Source of the DNA: Zeaxanthinibacter sp. PT1
GTDB lineage: Bacteria; Bacteroidota; Bacteroidia; Flavobacteriales; Flavobacteriaceae
NCBI RefSeq assembly: GCF_028464225.1
Contig: NZ_JAQPCN010000003.1
Coordinates: 310,001 to 374,000 of the forward strand
Direction: 5' to 3'
Length of the DNA: 64,000 bases
In this document: piece by piece, positions 26,114 through 37,184 of the stretch
How the letters are laid out: each line of letters begins with the position of its first letter
Numbering within the stretch: the first letter of the stretch is position 1
The notes under the pieces: model-generated
What the model saw: only the letters and a program-made list of their open reading frames with translations
Told to the model about the DNA's origin: nothing
Database searches by the model: none
Position numbers and translations under genes: made by a program

Positions 26114-27198
26114 CAGGGCTTAAAGAATGGTAGTTTTACAATAGTGACAGGAAGGTTGTTCTTCCTGATTTTAATCTGCAATTCACTTCCCGGTTTGGAG
26201 TGTTCTACGGGAACATAACCCAGGCCAATTCCTTTACCCAGTGAGGGTGACATGGTCCCGGAAGTAACCTTCCCGATCACTGTTCCCTCCTGGTCCAGTA
26301 ATTCATACCCCTGTCTTGGAATACCTCGCTCCTGTAATTCGAATGCCACTAGTTTTCGACTGATACCGTTCTCTTTCTGTTCCTTTAGCGCTTCACTGTT
26401 TACGAAGTCCTTAGTGAATTTAGTGATCCATCCCAATCCTGCCTCCAGGGGAGAAGTAGTATCATCAATATCATTGCCATAGAGGCAGTAACCCATTTCC
26501 AGCCTCAGGGTATCTCTTGCGGCAAGGCCGATAGGTTTTATACCGTAGTCTGCCCCGGCCTCTAGTACTTTTTCCCATACCTGTTCGGCCTCTTCGTTCT
26601 TGCAGTATATTTCAAAACCACCAGAACCGGTATAGCCTGTAGCGGAGATGATCACGTGGTCTACACCAGCAAAATCAGCAACTTCAAAGTTGTAGAAAGG
26701 AATAGCAGAGAGGTCGACAGAGCTCAGGCTTTGCATGGCATCCACAGCCTTGGGTCCCTGTATAGCCAGCAGGGAGTAATTATCGGATATATCTCGCATC
26801 TCTGCGCCGATCTCCTTGTTGTATTTGCCGATATGATCCCAGTCTTTCTGGATATTAGAGGCGTTGACTACCAGGAGGTAGGTTTCCTCTTTTACCCGGT
26901 AAATGATCAGGTCATCCACGATTCCGCCTGTTTCATTGGGCATGCAGCTGTACTGTGCTTTACCGATGGTTAGTTTAGCGGCGTCATTACTACTGATCTT
27001 TTGTATCAGCTCTAATGCTTTTGGCCCCTCGACCAGGAACTCACCCATGTGCGAAACATCAAAAACCCCAACAGCGTTGCGAACAGTTTCGTGTTCTGCG
27101 TTTACCCCTTCATAAGAAACAGGCATGGAATAACCTGCAAATGGGACCATTTTTGCGCCAAGGGCTTCGTGTTTTGTATGTAAAGCGGTACTCTTCAT
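26113..27198 (-). CDS. gcvT: Aminomethyltransferase (glycine cleavage system T protein)
   Basis: The T protein transfers the aminomethyl carbon from lipoylated H protein to tetrahydrofolate. At 361 residues it has the usual size; [26 protein letters not shown] and the folate-binding [21 protein letters not shown] are present, with the catalytic Asp in the N-x-x-N region (VNASNIQKD). The partners gcvP and gcvH are not in the window. A TAnnTTTG box lies 23 bases upstream of the ATG. Confidence 0.97.
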   Translation of the reverse strand: MKSTALHTKHEALGAKMVPFAGYSMPVSYEGVNAEHETVRNAVGVFDVSHMGEFLVEGPKALELIQKISSNDAAKLTIGKAQYSCMPNETGGIVDDLIIYRVKEETYLLVVNASNIQKDWDHIGKYNKEIGAEMRDISDNYSLLAIQGPKAVDAMQSLSSVDLSAIPFYNFEVADFAGVDHVIISATGYTGSGGFEIYCKNEEAEQVWEKVLEAGADYGIKPIGLAARDTLRLEMGYCLYGNDIDDTTSPLEAGLGWITKFTKDFVNSEALKEQKENGISRKLVAFELQERGIPRQGYELLDQEGTVIGKVTSGTMSPSLGKGIGLGYVPVEHSKPGSELQIKIRKNNLPVTIVKLPFFKP

Positions 27199-27220
27199 CT
27201 TTATCCGTTTTTTTACAGCG

Positions 27221-27228
27221 CAAATGTA
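27221..27228 (-). promoter_or_regulatory. Putative gcvT promoter -7 box
   Basis: Reads TACATTTG on the minus strand (TAnnTTTG), 23 bases upstream of the gcvT ATG, in the gap between thrC and gcvT. It would drive gcvT-glsA-epimerase as a separate transcript from the thr operon. No glycine-riboswitch-like sequence is visible in this short gap. Confidence 0.45.
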
Positions 27229-27289
27229 TTGAAAATATAACGGAAGCTGATGAAGGTGACGGTGGCTTTTTTAATGGGATACGCCTGTG

Positions 27290-28588
27290 TTAATTAGCAG
27301 ATAACAGGTAGGATCGTAATTCTTCGTATGTTTTTAGCGGTATAGATGTTTTGTCTTTATCCAACACGGCCTTGATCTGCTCCGGCACTTCTAATGTAGT
27401 GTTCAGGGTTTTCTCTACCACCTTTCGGAATTTAATGGGATGGGCTGTTTCCAAGAAGATACCATAGCAATCCGGTTGGGATGCTTGGAACTTCTTTAGT
27501 CCGAGATAGCCTACGGCTCCGTGAGGATCGGCAATATATCCGGTGCGCTTATAGAGGTCTGCCATGGCTTTTTTCGTCATGGAATCCGAAAAAGAATAAG
27601 AGGAAAACATACCGGCCAGGTTCTGGAGTTGATCCTTGTAAAGATGAAGGATTCGGACAAAATTGCTTGGGTCTCCAACGTCCATAGCATTAGAGATGGT
27701 GGGGGAGGAGGGTTTGGGAAGGTACTTCCCCGATTTCATGAATTTAGGAACCGTGTCATTGATATTTGTAGCTGCTACAAAGTGGGAGACCGGCAGACCC
27801 AGCCGCTGGGCTACCATTCCCGCACATATATTCCCGAAGTTCCCGCTCGGTACTGCAAAGACAAGCGGCTTACTTTTGTCCGGCATCATTTTATAGGCCA
27901 GGAAATAATAGATCATCTGTGGAAGCCATCGTGCTACATTGATAGAGTTGGCAGAGGTTAGCTGTACCCGGCCTTCGAGCTCATCATCGAGAAACGCCGA
28001 TTTCACCATGGCTTGACAATCGTCAAAAGTGCCATTCACTTCTAAGGCGGTAATATTTTTGCCCAATGTAGTCAATTGCCTTTCCTGTATATCACTGACT
28101 TTACCACTGGGATACAGTATGACTACTTTTACCCCTTCAACTCCTAGGAAACCATTAGCCACGGCACCCCCTGTATCCCCGGAAGTAGCAACCAGTACGG
28201 TAACCTCCTTGTCACTGTCTTTGGAAAAGTAGCCCAGGCAATGTGCCATGAAGCGTGCCCCCACATCTTTAAAAGCCATGGTGGGGCCATGATATAGTTC
28301 CAGTGAGGCTACACCATTTTCTATGGGGACTAACGGAAAATCAAAGTCGAGCGTTAACTCCAGGATTTCCCTCAGTTTCTCCTCCGGAATTTCCGGGTGA
28401 ACAAACTGCCGCATCGCTCTGAAGGCAATTTCAACGTCGGTCAGGATATTAATATCTTTGAAAAAACTGGATGGTAATGGGCGGATATGCTCAGGAAAAT
28501 ACAACCCCCGATCGGGAGCAATCCCACGGATCACCGCTTCTTTGAAATTTACGTCAATACTATTCCTCTCCAGGCTGTAATAATTCAT
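27290..28588 (-). CDS. thrC: Threonine synthase
   Basis: A PLP-dependent fold-type II lyase that turns O-phosphohomoserine into threonine. The 432-residue length matches the E. coli-type group. Lys107 in YHGPTMAFKDVGARFM is the PLP Schiff-base lysine, and VATSGDTGGAVANG and AVPSGNFGNI are the phosphate-binding and glycine-rich segments. It is the last gene of a thrA-thrB-thrC operon, 14 bp after thrB. Confidence 0.97.
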   Translation of the reverse strand: MNYYSLERNSIDVNFKEAVIRGIAPDRGLYFPEHIRPLPSSFFKDINILTDVEIAFRAMRQFVHPEIPEEKLREILELTLDFDFPLVPIENGVASLELYHGPTMAFKDVGARFMAHCLGYFSKDSDKEVTVLVATSGDTGGAVANGFLGVEGVKVVILYPSGKVSDIQERQLTTLGKNITALEVNGTFDDCQAMVKSAFLDDELEGRVQLTSANSINVARWLPQMIYYFLAYKMMPDKSKPLVFAVPSGNFGNICAGMVAQRLGLPVSHFVAATNINDTVPKFMKSGKYLPKPSSPTISNAMDVGDPSNFVRILHLYKDQLQNLAGMFSSYSFSDSMTKKAMADLYKRTGYIADPHGAVGYLGLKKFQASQPDCYGIFLETAHPIKFRKVVEKTLNTTLEVPEQIKAVLDKDKTSIPLKTYEELRSYLLSAN

Positions 28589-28602
28589 ACTTTCTGATCT
28601 TC

Positions 28603-29535
28603 TTAAGATTGGGTTTGGGCTACCCGAACCCCGGTCTTCCCTATTTCGGATACATGAAGGTCGTAAACAATTCCCAATTTATCGTAAACGGCTTTCATGG
28701 CATCGGCTACTTCCCTGGCCTTCTCTATACTTCGGCTCAGTGCATATACCGAAGGTCCCGAACCGGAAATTCCACAACCCAGAGCTCCTGCCTGCAGGGA
28801 ACTCTTTTTTAAGGCATCAAACCCGGGTATCAGAATTGATCTTATGGGTTCAACAATATGATCTTCCAGGGATCGTCCTATAAGACTATAGTCATCGGTA
28901 TAAAGCCCGGCGATCAACCCACCAAGGTTTCCCCATTGTTTTATTCCGTCTTCCAGTGAAATGGTAGTTTTCAGTATTTTTCGAGAATCGGACGTTTTGA
29001 TTTCGATCTGGGGGTGGATAACGGTCGCAACCAGTTCGCCGGGAGAGGTGATATGGATGATATCCAGGGGGTTGTAGCTTCTTATCAGGGTGAATCCGCC
29101 ATAGAGGGCCGAGGCTACATTATCGGCATGTGCAACGCCGCTGGCCAAGCGTTCACCTTCCATGGCAAATTGGACCAATTCCTTTTTTGTGAAAGGCTGG
29201 CCCAGGAGTTCGTTCATCGCCCATACTGCCCCTGCAGAACTGGCTGCACTGCTGCCAATACCACTACCTGCTTTAATCTTCTTATCAATACATATACTGA
29301 AGCCACCGTGGTAATCTGCTTTCTGAAGTAAGGCCATGCCTGCTACCCCGGCTACATTCCTATGGGCTTCCAGGGGTAAGTCTTGACCGGTCACTTCCAG
29401 GATATTAATTCCTTTCTCTTCCTGTTTTTTAATGGTCATCAGGTCACCTACGCTTTCAAGAGCAAGACCTAATACGTCAAAACCACAGGAGATATTGGCA
29501 ATTGTTGCCGGGCAGAATACTTTGATCGAGTTCAT
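28603..29535 (-). CDS. thrB: Homoserine kinase
   Basis: A 310-residue GHMP-family kinase that phosphorylates homoserine. The ATP loop KAGSGIGSSAASSAGAVWAMN (near residue 90) and the C-terminal GCGISGSGPSVYAL motif are clear, and the N-terminus VFCPATIANISCGFDVLGLAL is typical. It is 3 bp behind thrA and 14 bp ahead of thrC. Confidence 0.97.
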   Translation of the reverse strand: MNSIKVFCPATIANISCGFDVLGLALESVGDLMTIKKQEEKGINILEVTGQDLPLEAHRNVAGVAGMALLQKADYHGGFSICIDKKIKAGSGIGSSAASSAGAVWAMNELLGQPFTKKELVQFAMEGERLASGVAHADNVASALYGGFTLIRSYNPLDIIHITSPGELVATVIHPQIEIKTSDSRKILKTTISLEDGIKQWGNLGGLIAGLYTDDYSLIGRSLEDHIVEPIRSILIPGFDALKKSSLQAGALGCGISGSGPSVYALSRSIEKAREVADAMKAVYDKLGIVYDLHVSEIGKTGVRVAQTQS

Positions 29536-29538
29536 GGA

Positions 29539-31983
29539 TTAAAAATTACCAATTCTGATGATATCTGCAAAAATTCCGGAAGCGGTTACCGCAGCCCCGG
29601 CCCCGGCCCCTTTTATGATCAGGGGTTGCTCTGGGTACCTCTCGGTAAAGAACAAGACGATATTATCACTCCCTTCAAGATTGTAAAAGTCGTGGCCCCG
29701 GGGTATCTTGTGTAAGCCTACACTGGCCTTGCCATCGGCGAATTCAGCCACGTATTTCAATTTACAATCTTCGTCAGCTGCATCCCGGTATAACTCCTGG
29801 AAAGAAGCTTCATTTGATTTCAAGGTATCAAAAAATGCTTCATTATCAGTTGTTTTTAAACTTTCTTCCGGTAAGAATGATTTATTTTCAATACTGTTGA
29901 TATCCAGCTGGTAGCCGCTTTCCCTGGCCAGGATCAGGATTTTCCGCATGACATCAATACCGCTGAGATCAATTTTCGGATCCGGTTCTGTATAGCCTTC
30001 TTCCTGGGCCTGTTTCACCACCTCGTAAAAGGTAGTATCTGCATTAAAATTATTCCATACAAAATTGAGGCTGCCCGATAGTACTGCCTGTATCTTATGC
30101 ACCCGGTCCCCCGAGGCAATCAGGTGTTTCAGTGTATCCAGAATCGGTAACCCTGCTCCAACATTGGTCTCAAAAAGGAAGGGGGCATTGTATTCCCTTG
30201 CCAGTTGTTTGAGCTTCAGGTAATTTTCGTAATCGGACGAACAAGCGATTTTATTGCAGGTGACAACAGAGATACTCTGCCTAAGGAATGATTCGTACAT
30301 GGAAGCGACATCTTCACTTGCTGTATTATCGACAAAGATGCTGTTGCGGTAATTCAACTTCCGGATTTGTTCCAGGAATTGTTCTGCATTTGCTGCTTGC
30401 CCGTCGGCGAGTACTTGCTCCCATTCTGAAAGGGAAATACCATTTTCATCAAAGGCCATGGTCCTGCTATTGGAAATACCGATTACCCGGATATTGAGCT
30501 TCAGGTTATCTTTTAGGTATTTCTTTTGTTGCTGAACCTGGTTCAGGAATTTAGATCCCACGTTTCCCACGCCCATCACGAACAAGTTTAATTGTTTAAC
30601 CTGTTCTTCGAAAAAGGCCTCATGTAAAGTGTTCAGCGCTTTCTTTACATCCTCCTGCACGATTACCGCAGAAATGTTTCGTTCAGAAGCACCCTGGGCA
30701 ATAGCACGGATATTTACGTTATTCTTTCCAAGAGCACTGAACATCTTACCGCTTAAGCCCTGGTGACTTTTCATATTATCGCCAACTAGGGCAATAATGG
30801 CCAGGCCTTGCTCCGCAAGAACCGGTTTAATCTTCCTGTTTTCGATCTCATAGGCAAATGCTTCGTTCAATACCGTCACTGCCAGCTCAACATCGTGATC
30901 GGCGATTCCCACGCAGATAGAATGTTCAGAGGAGGCCTGGGTGATCATTACCACACTGATCTCTGCCAGGGAGAGAACTTCAAAGAAACGTTTAGAGATT
31001 CCGGGAATTCCGATCATTCCCGGTCCTTCCAGGCTTACCAGGGCAATGTTACCAATATTGCTAATTCCTCTTACGGTTTTTCCCTTGCCGTTTTTAGACC
31101 GAGTTACCAAAGTGCCGGGAGCATCTGGCTGGAAAGTGTTTTTGATTCGGATCGGTATATCTTTTGAAAGGACTGGCTGTATCGTAGGAGGATAAAGAAC
31201 CTTAGCCCCAAAATGTGAAAGCTCCATGGCTTCCTCGTAAGAAATATGTTCTATGGCTTTGGCTTGCTTTACCAATTTGGGATTTGCGGTATACATCCCG
31301 CTCACATCGGTCCAGATCTCTAATTCTTCAGCTTCCGTCGCTGCAGCGATCACCGCAGCCGTATAGTCAGAACCTCCCCTTCCAAGGGTGGTAACATTGC
31401 CATTGACAGAAGATGCTATAAATCCGGGCAAGACATGGATCTTACTGGTCGAAGTTTCAAAATAGTCATGGATTTTAGGGTTGGTCAGATCAAAGCGCAC
31501 CACAGCTTTTCCGAAAATCTCGTTGGTAATGATCAGTTCCCTGCTGTCCTTAAAAGTAGCGTCCAGGCCTTCTGAACTGAAGAATTGGCTAATGATAAAG
31601 GAAGAGAGCAACTCCCCGTAGCTGACTATTTTATCCAGTAGGCGAGGTGTAGTTTCCCCTATGAGGAATGCGCCTTCTACCAGCGTTTCTAATACGTTCA
31701 GCTCGCTTTTTACCTTGCTTAGAACCGCGCTTTGCTGATCGACGGGCAATAATTCCCGTATACAGGCTAAATGCCTATTCTCTATTTCCTTCAGGATGTC
31801 TTTATAGCCCGGGTCCTGTTCTGAGGCCAAAGAGGCCATTTTTAACAGGAGATCGGTGATACCACCCATAGCAGATACTACAACTACAACACCTGGCTCA
31901 TTAAGGTCGCCTACTATAGACCTTACACGTTTTATTTCTTGGGAACTGGCGACAGAAGTACCGCCAAATTTTAATATTTTCAT
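29539..31983 (-). CDS. thrA: Bifunctional aspartokinase I / homoserine dehydrogenase I
   Basis: An 814-residue fusion of aspartokinase (residues ~1-290, start KFGGTSVAS), two ACT-type regulatory domains (~310-455) and homoserine dehydrogenase (~465-814, NAD loop VMGVGNVGSKFLNQV; catalytic region near GYTEPDPKIDLSG). It makes aspartyl phosphate and homoserine, at the first and third steps of the threonine branch. I start at the ATG of MKILKFGG; a TTG two codons upstream is a poorer choice. The region upstream shows no threonine-rich leader peptide, so E. coli-style attenuation is not supported. Confidence 0.97.
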   Translation of the reverse strand: MKILKFGGTSVASSQEIKRVRSIVGDLNEPGVVVVVSAMGGITDLLLKMASLASEQDPGYKDILKEIENRHLACIRELLPVDQQSAVLSKVKSELNVLETLVEGAFLIGETTPRLLDKIVSYGELLSSFIISQFFSSEGLDATFKDSRELIITNEIFGKAVVRFDLTNPKIHDYFETSTSKIHVLPGFIASSVNGNVTTLGRGGSDYTAAVIAAATEAEELEIWTDVSGMYTANPKLVKQAKAIEHISYEEAMELSHFGAKVLYPPTIQPVLSKDIPIRIKNTFQPDAPGTLVTRSKNGKGKTVRGISNIGNIALVSLEGPGMIGIPGISKRFFEVLSLAEISVVMITQASSEHSICVGIADHDVELAVTVLNEAFAYEIENRKIKPVLAEQGLAIIALVGDNMKSHQGLSGKMFSALGKNNVNIRAIAQGASERNISAVIVQEDVKKALNTLHEAFFEEQVKQLNLFVMGVGNVGSKFLNQVQQQKKYLKDNLKLNIRVIGISNSRTMAFDENGISLSEWEQVLADGQAANAEQFLEQIRKLNYRNSIFVDNTASEDVASMYESFLRQSISVVTCNKIACSSDYENYLKLKQLAREYNAPFLFETNVGAGLPILDTLKHLIASGDRVHKIQAVLSGSLNFVWNNFNADTTFYEVVKQAQEEGYTEPDPKIDLSGIDVMRKILILARESGYQLDINSIENKSFLPEESLKTTDNEAFFDTLKSNEASFQELYRDAADEDCKLKYVAEFADGKASVGLHKIPRGHDFYNLEGSDNIVLFFTERYPEQPLIIKGAGAGAAVTASGIFADIIRIGNF

Positions 31984-32171
31984 GTTCAATGGAAATTAGA
32001 TTGCTTATACGATGGCAAATGAAATACAGGGACGAAAGTGAAATAATATATTACCCCCAAGGGGTTGTAGTGTTGCCGGTAAGCATGGTGAAGCCTTTAC
32101 GCGGATGCGCATATGAAATCAGGGAAGATTGATTGTGATTCATCTTGGCTGTACTTAGATACCAAATGTAG

Positions 32172-32211
32172 TATTTTTGAGAGGCTTAGCAAATGCCGGC
32201 TGCTATTTTTG
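32172..32211 (+). promoter_or_regulatory. Two tandem -7 boxes upstream of nnrE/nnrD
   Basis: TATTTTTG occurs at 32172-32179 and again at 32204-32211, both exact TAnnTTTG matches, 68 and 36 bases upstream of the nnr ATG. A TTG at 32145-32147 may serve the first. Two start sites are possible. Confidence 0.4.
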
Positions 32212-32246
32212 CCAAGTCGGCAACAAAGATTAATATTTATTAAAGA

Positions 32247-33785
32247 ATGAAGATTTATACCGCCCAGCAGATCTATGATGCTGATAAATTCACAATAGAG
32301 AAACAACAAATCAGCAGCAGTATGCTGATGGAGCGTGCTGCAACAGAGTTATTTAACTGGATTCACGAACGATTACAGGGGGCACCTGTCCTCATCCATG
32401 TATTCTGTGGTATTGGGAATAATGGGGGAGACGGCCTGGTGCTTGCCAGGCACCTGCAGGATCATGGTTATCACCTAAAGGTATATATCGTGGATTACAG
32501 TGAAAATCGTTCTGAAGATTTCCTGCTTAACCTGGAACGCCTCAAGGAACGGAAGGTATGGCCAGGCGTCATTGAAGAGGGAAGTGCGCTTCCCGTGATC
32601 GGTGATGAGGATATAGTGGTCGACGCCATCTTTGGATTGGGTCTAAGCAGGTCACCGGCAGATTGGGTATTACAATTATTTGCCTATTTGAATGAGTCCA
32701 AGGCCTTTAAAGTAGCGGTAGATATTCCATCCGGCTTATATACAGATAGGGCCACCCAGGATCACCAAGCCATCATGGCCGATTTTGTGCTGACCTTCCA
32801 GGCCCCAAAACTCATCTTCTTCTTACCGAGCACAGGGAGGTTTATCCGAAATTGGGCGGCCCTGGATATAGGGCTGGATAAGGAGTATCTCTCTTCAAAG
32901 GAAACGGATTATGAATTCGTTGTCCAGGAAGAATTACGGCCCAAGTACAAAACCAGGGAAAGGTTTTCCCATAAAGGAACTTTTGGACATTCGCTTATCA
33001 TTGGAGGAAGCTATGGTAAAATAGGGGCGGTACATTTATCTGCTCGTGCCTGTCTCCATTCCGGCAGCGGGCTGGTCACAGCTTATGTGCCTTCTTGTGG
33101 TTATATCCCTTTACAGACTAGCATCCCGGAGATCATGTTGCTTACCGATACCGCTGAAAATCAGATCGAAAACCTCGAGTTTGATTTGATACCAACCGTC
33201 ATCGGGATGGGTATGGGAATGGGAACATCCAAAGTGACAGCCCGGGCCTTCTCAAAATTCCTCGATGATGCCAATGTCTCGTTGGTATTAGACGCCGACG
33301 CTCTGAACCTACTGTCCGCAGAAAAAGAATTATTAAAGAATATACCGCCAAAAACCGTACTGACACCGCATCCCGGGGAGCTGGAACGGTTGATCGGCTC
33401 ATGGAATGACGATTTTGAGAAATTGCAGAAAGCGCATGCTTTTTCAACCGAATACGATTGTGTTCTCGTGATCAAAGGCAACCATACCATGACTATCTAC
33501 CGGGAGAAGGGCTATATAAACTCTACCGGTAACCCCGGTATGGCCACAGGAGGCAGTGGGGATGTACTAACCGGTGTGATTACGGCTTTGATCGCACAAG
33601 GGTATGACGCATTAAATGCAGCGCTATTGGGAGTGTTCTTGCATGGCAGGGCAGGGGATATAGCAGCAACTGAACTAGGTTTTGAAGCTTTGTCTGCTAC
33701 ATCGATCATTGAGCGTATGGGGACAGCCTTCCGATCATTGACCAGTGAAGCCGGGAATACAGGAGGGGAGAAGGGTAGAAAATAA
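32247..33785 (+). CDS. nnr: Bifunctional NAD(P)H-hydrate epimerase / ADP-dependent NAD(P)H-hydrate dehydratase
   Basis: Repairs hydrated NADH and NADPH. The N-terminal YjeF_N epimerase domain (residues 1-~215) has the GIGNNGGDGLVLARHL motif and VDAIFGLGLSR; the C-terminal ribokinase-like dehydratase domain (~225-500) has GTFGHSLIIGGSYGKIGAV, TPHPGELERL and the catalytic GNPGMATGGSGDVLTG with its Asp. The 512-residue fused form is the usual bacterial arrangement. It converges on the small conserved protein at 33790 with a 4-bp gap. Confidence 0.96.
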   Translation: MKIYTAQQIYDADKFTIEKQQISSSMLMERAATELFNWIHERLQGAPVLIHVFCGIGNNGGDGLVLARHLQDHGYHLKVYIVDYSENRSEDFLLNLERLKERKVWPGVIEEGSALPVIGDEDIVVDAIFGLGLSRSPADWVLQLFAYLNESKAFKVAVDIPSGLYTDRATQDHQAIMADFVLTFQAPKLIFFLPSTGRFIRNWAALDIGLDKEYLSSKETDYEFVVQEELRPKYKTRERFSHKGTFGHSLIIGGSYGKIGAVHLSARACLHSGSGLVTAYVPSCGYIPLQTSIPEIMLLTDTAENQIENLEFDLIPTVIGMGMGMGTSKVTARAFSKFLDDANVSLVLDADALNLLSAEKELLKNIPPKTVLTPHPGELERLIGSWNDDFEKLQKAHAFSTEYDCVLVIKGNHTMTIYREKGYINSTGNPGMATGGSGDVLTGVITALIAQGYDALNAALLGVFLHGRAGDIAATELGFEALSATSIIERMGTAFRSLTSEAGNTGGEKGRK

Positions 33786-33789
33786 GGAA

Positions 33790-34191
33790 CTATTTAATCC
33801 TTACTCTTCTTCTTACCCATTTTAAAGCGTTGTTGTAGTCTATGAAGAACTTCATAGCGTTCTTGTAGAACATTTTTTCGATCTTAAAGTTGTGCATATC
33901 CATCTCTTTAACAGAAACTACTGCAAATGCCTTAAGATTACTCAGTTCCCTGAGGTATTGATAGATTGTTGGATCTATGGCATAGGAGTTTCTCCGGAGA
34001 CTGATATAACCGAAATTCTTTTCCCTGAAGTGAATTTCAGAGATTCCTATGACCTGGTAGGCCCTTTCTAGTGTAACGGTAGCTCCTTCATTAAAGATTG
34101 CTACCATGTAATTATCGTAGACCTGGACTATACCTATGTCCAAGTGATATTCCTTTACGATAATGGTCTTTTTCGCCGGTCCGACCTTCAT
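33790..34191 (-). CDS. Conserved small protein, unrecognised
   Basis: A soluble protein of about 133 residues with no signal or membrane segment. It starts best at the ATG of MKVGPAKKTIIVKEYH, because the residues encoded upstream look non-conserved and the open frame continues only by chance; in-frame ATGs at 34242 and 34329 are alternatives. The alternating pattern (DIGIVQVYDNYMVAIFNEGATV, FAVVSVKEMD, then a helix ending WVRRRVRIK) is reminiscent of STAS-like alpha/beta folds, but I cannot assign a family. It is isolated between nnr (convergent) and the clpC terminator. Confidence 0.7.
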   Translation of the reverse strand: MKVGPAKKTIIVKEYHLDIGIVQVYDNYMVAIFNEGATVTLERAYQVIGISEIHFREKNFGYISLRRNSYAIDPTIYQYLRELSNLKAFAVVSVKEMDMHNFKIEKMFYKNAMKFFIDYNNALKWVRRRVRIK

Positions 34192-34327
34192 GTGTAGTAT
34201 GCTTATAGTGTTCAGGACGAAAGTACCCAGTGAAGGATGCATTGGAAAAAATAAACGACCAATTACATAAATATCGTTCAAGTGGTTAAACGTCCTACAA
34301 GGAATAATGGCCTCTAGAACTAGCCAC

Positions 34328-34360
34328 AAAAAAAAGGGAGCTGTAATCAGCTCCCTTTTT
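34328..34360 (-). terminator. Rho-independent terminator downstream of clpC
   Basis: AAAAAGGGAGCTG, a 4-base loop and CAGCTCCCTTTTT form a perfect hairpin with T tracts on both strands. It lies 18 bases after the clpC stop codon on the minus strand and is bidirectional in form. Downstream of it starts the small conserved gene that reads the same way, so that gene probably has its own promoter. Confidence 0.85.
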
Positions 34361-34377
34361 ATCTTTATTCTGAAGGC

Positions 34378-36924
34378 TTATGCCTTAGAAGATTTCTCCT
34401 CTTTTCTTATATCTATGGATAATTTATCTTCTTTTTCTACGTAATCCATGTATATACTATCTCCTTCCTGGAGTTTGGAATTGACAATCTCCTCGGCCAG
34501 AGTGTCCTCTATATACTTCTGGATCGCTCTTTTCAGCGGCCTGGCTCCGTATTGTTTATCAAATCCTTTATCAGCTATATAATCCTTGGCTTTATCCGTA
34601 AGGTTCAGGTGGTATCCTATATCTGCTATCCTCGAATAGAGCTTTCTCAGTTCAATGTCGATGATCTGGTGGATATGCTCACGATCCAGGGGATTAAAGA
34701 CAACCACATCGTCTATACGGTTCAGGAATTCAGGGGCAAAGGCTTTCTTCAGGGCATTTTCGATCACACTTTTCTGGTGAGAGTCGGCCTGTGCCTGTTT
34801 GGCTGCTGTACCAAAACCAACGCCTTGGCCAAAATCTTTCAGCTGTCTTGCACCTATGTTAGAGGTCATGATGATTATGGTATTCCGGAAATCGATCTTT
34901 CTTCCCAAACTATCGGTAAGGTAACCGTCATCCAGGACCTGCAACAACATATTAAAGACATCCGGGTGTGCTTTTTCCACCTCGTCCAGCAAGACTACAG
35001 AATAAGGTTTTCTCCTGACTTTCTCGGTCAGTTGTCCCCCTTCTTCATATCCTACGTAACCGGGAGGTGCACCTACTAAACGCGATATGGCAAATTTTTC
35101 CATGTATTCGCTCATATCTATTCGGATCAGGGCATCTTCGGAGTCGAATAATTCTTTGGCCAATACTTTAGCCAATTGTGTTTTTCCAACACCGGTTTGA
35201 CCCAGGAAAATAAATGATCCAATAGGTTTATTAGGATCTTTTAAGCCCGCACGATTTCTTTGAATAGCCTTAGCTACTTTGGATACGGCTTCATCCTGCC
35301 CGATCACGTTTCCTTTGATCAGTTTAGGAAGTTCGGCCAGTTTGTTGCTCTCTGTCTGTGCAATCTTATTGACCGGGATGCCGCTCATCATAGATACCAC
35401 GTCTGCGACATTATCCTCGCTAACGGTTTCCCGGTGCAATTTGCTGTCCTCTTCCCATTTCTCCTGGGCAATGGCCAATTCTTTTTCGAGGCGCTTCTCA
35501 TCGTCACGCAACTTGGCTGCTTCTTCGTATCGTTGTTTTTTAACAACGCTATTCTTTAATTCTCGTACGTCGTCCAGTTGTTTCTCCAGTTCAAGGATTT
35601 GTTTTGGAACATCCATATTAACAATATGAACCCTTGATCCCGATTCATCCAGGGCATCGATAGCCTTATCCGGGAGAAAACGATCCGTCATATACCTGTT
35701 GGTCAATTTAACACAGGCGATTAAAGCTTCGTCCGTATAATTAACGTTATGGTGTTCTTCATATTTACCTTTAATATTCTTAAGGATCTCTATGGTTTCT
35801 TCTACTGTTGTAGGTTCTACCATAACTTTTTGGAACCTTCTTTCAAGAGCTCCGTCCTTTTCAATATACTGCCTGTATTCATCCAGGGTGGTGGCACCAA
35901 TACATTGGATCTCACCCCTGGCGAGAGCCGGTTTAAACATATTGGATGCATCCAGGCTGCCTGTCGCTCCGCCTGCACCTACAATGGTGTGTATCTCGTC
36001 GATAAACAGGATGACATCGTCATTCTTTTCCAGCTCGTTCATCACTGCCTTCATCCTTTCTTCAAATTGTCCACGGTACTTGGTACCGGCTACAAGTGAA
36101 GCCAAGTCCAGGGTGACTACCCTTTTATTGTAAAGGATTCGAGAAACCTTTTTGTTGATAATTCTGAGAGCAAGGCCTTCGGCGATGGCACTCTTACCTA
36201 CACCGGGTTCCCCGATAAGCAGGGGATTGTTCTTTTTACGACGGCTGAGGATCTGGGAGACCCTTTCTATTTCTTTTTCACGACCAACAACCGGGTCCAG
36301 TTTGTTTTCTTCCGCTAATTGGGTCAGGTCTCTTCCAAAATTATCCAGTACAGGAGTTTTAGATTTTTTGCTGCCTTTTTGGGCAGAAGCAGAACCAAAA
36401 TTGCTCTCTTTTCCTTCAGACGGTTCGTCAGAATCGCTGGGGAACTCGGAAGTTGGAGATTCCAGGTAATCGTCGTCGCTTGTGATCATAGATTTAAATT
36501 GGTCTTTTACTCCATCGTAATCCACTTTGAGCTTATGAAGCAATTTAGTGGTAGGGTCGTTTTCATTGCGCAGTATACACAGTAGCAGGTGTGCAGTATT
36601 GATTGATGAGCTCTGGAAAAGTTTAGCTTCCAGGAATGTCGTCTTCAGGGCGCGTTCTGCCTGTCTTGTCAGGTGAAGATTCTTTTTGTCCTTATGAGCG
36701 GTACCGGCATTAGGATTTGCCGGGCTCAGGATCTCCACTTTTCGTCTCAGATGATCGAGATCTACATCCAGGGCATCTAAAATACTGATCGCTTTACCGT
36801 TTCCATCTCGTAAAAGTCCAAGCATAAGGTGTTCAGTCCCAATAAAATCGTGACCTAGCCTTAAAGCTTCTTCTTTGCTGTAAGCAATTACATCCTTTAC
36901 CCGGGGTGAAAAATTATCATCCAT
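34378..36924 (-). CDS. clpC: ATP-dependent Clp protease ATP-binding subunit ClpC
   Basis: An 848-residue Hsp100 unfoldase. The double Clp-N repeat (residues 1-~145, [24 protein letters not shown]) is followed by ATPase D1 (Walker [14 protein letters not shown]), a middle UVR/coiled segment ([25 protein letters not shown]) and D2 (Walker [13 protein letters not shown]). The tripeptide VGF in [11 protein letters not shown] occupies the place of the ClpP-docking loop, so it probably works with ClpP. The UVR motif distinguishes ClpC from ClpA and ClpB. It is monocistronic, divergent from gyrA and closed by a strong terminator. Confidence 0.97.
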   Translation of the reverse strand: MDDNFSPRVKDVIAYSKEEALRLGHDFIGTEHLMLGLLRDGNGKAISILDALDVDLDHLRRKVEILSPANPNAGTAHKDKKNLHLTRQAERALKTTFLEAKLFQSSSINTAHLLLCILRNENDPTTKLLHKLKVDYDGVKDQFKSMITSDDDYLESPTSEFPSDSDEPSEGKESNFGSASAQKGSKKSKTPVLDNFGRDLTQLAEENKLDPVVGREKEIERVSQILSRRKKNNPLLIGEPGVGKSAIAEGLALRIINKKVSRILYNKRVVTLDLASLVAGTKYRGQFEERMKAVMNELEKNDDVILFIDEIHTIVGAGGATGSLDASNMFKPALARGEIQCIGATTLDEYRQYIEKDGALERRFQKVMVEPTTVEETIEILKNIKGKYEEHHNVNYTDEALIACVKLTNRYMTDRFLPDKAIDALDESGSRVHIVNMDVPKQILELEKQLDDVRELKNSVVKKQRYEEAAKLRDDEKRLEKELAIAQEKWEEDSKLHRETVSEDNVADVVSMMSGIPVNKIAQTESNKLAELPKLIKGNVIGQDEAVSKVAKAIQRNRAGLKDPNKPIGSFIFLGQTGVGKTQLAKVLAKELFDSEDALIRIDMSEYMEKFAISRLVGAPPGYVGYEEGGQLTEKVRRKPYSVVLLDEVEKAHPDVFNMLLQVLDDGYLTDSLGRKIDFRNTIIIMTSNIGARQLKDFGQGVGFGTAAKQAQADSHQKSVIENALKKAFAPEFLNRIDDVVVFNPLDREHIHQIIDIELRKLYSRIADIGYHLNLTDKAKDYIADKGFDKQYGARPLKRAIQKYIEDTLAEEIVNSKLQEGDSIYMDYVEKEDKLSIDIRKEEKSSKA

Positions 36925-37184
36925 ACGCTTTCCTTATCTTCATTAAAATTAGTGAATCTTACTATAAGAACGTCAAATACCGTACCTATATTCGATAAAC
37001 TATGTCTAAATGACGAAAATTTCAAAGATTTACAAAATAATTAACATCAGATTTATTAACTAAAACCAGGGGGTTTTCTGTTGATAAACAATGCAAAAAA
37101 CTCCATATTCTATGCACTCTACCTAATGTTTTTACGTATATTGGCGTGCTATTTTTAATACAATTAATGCAATAAGAATTTTTT

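Noticed and set aside
31990-32246. Possible threonine-operon attenuator or leader peptide upstream of thrA.
   Set aside because: No run of Thr/Ile codons and no terminator/antiterminator pair; only a short C-run/G-run palindrome at 32053-32065.
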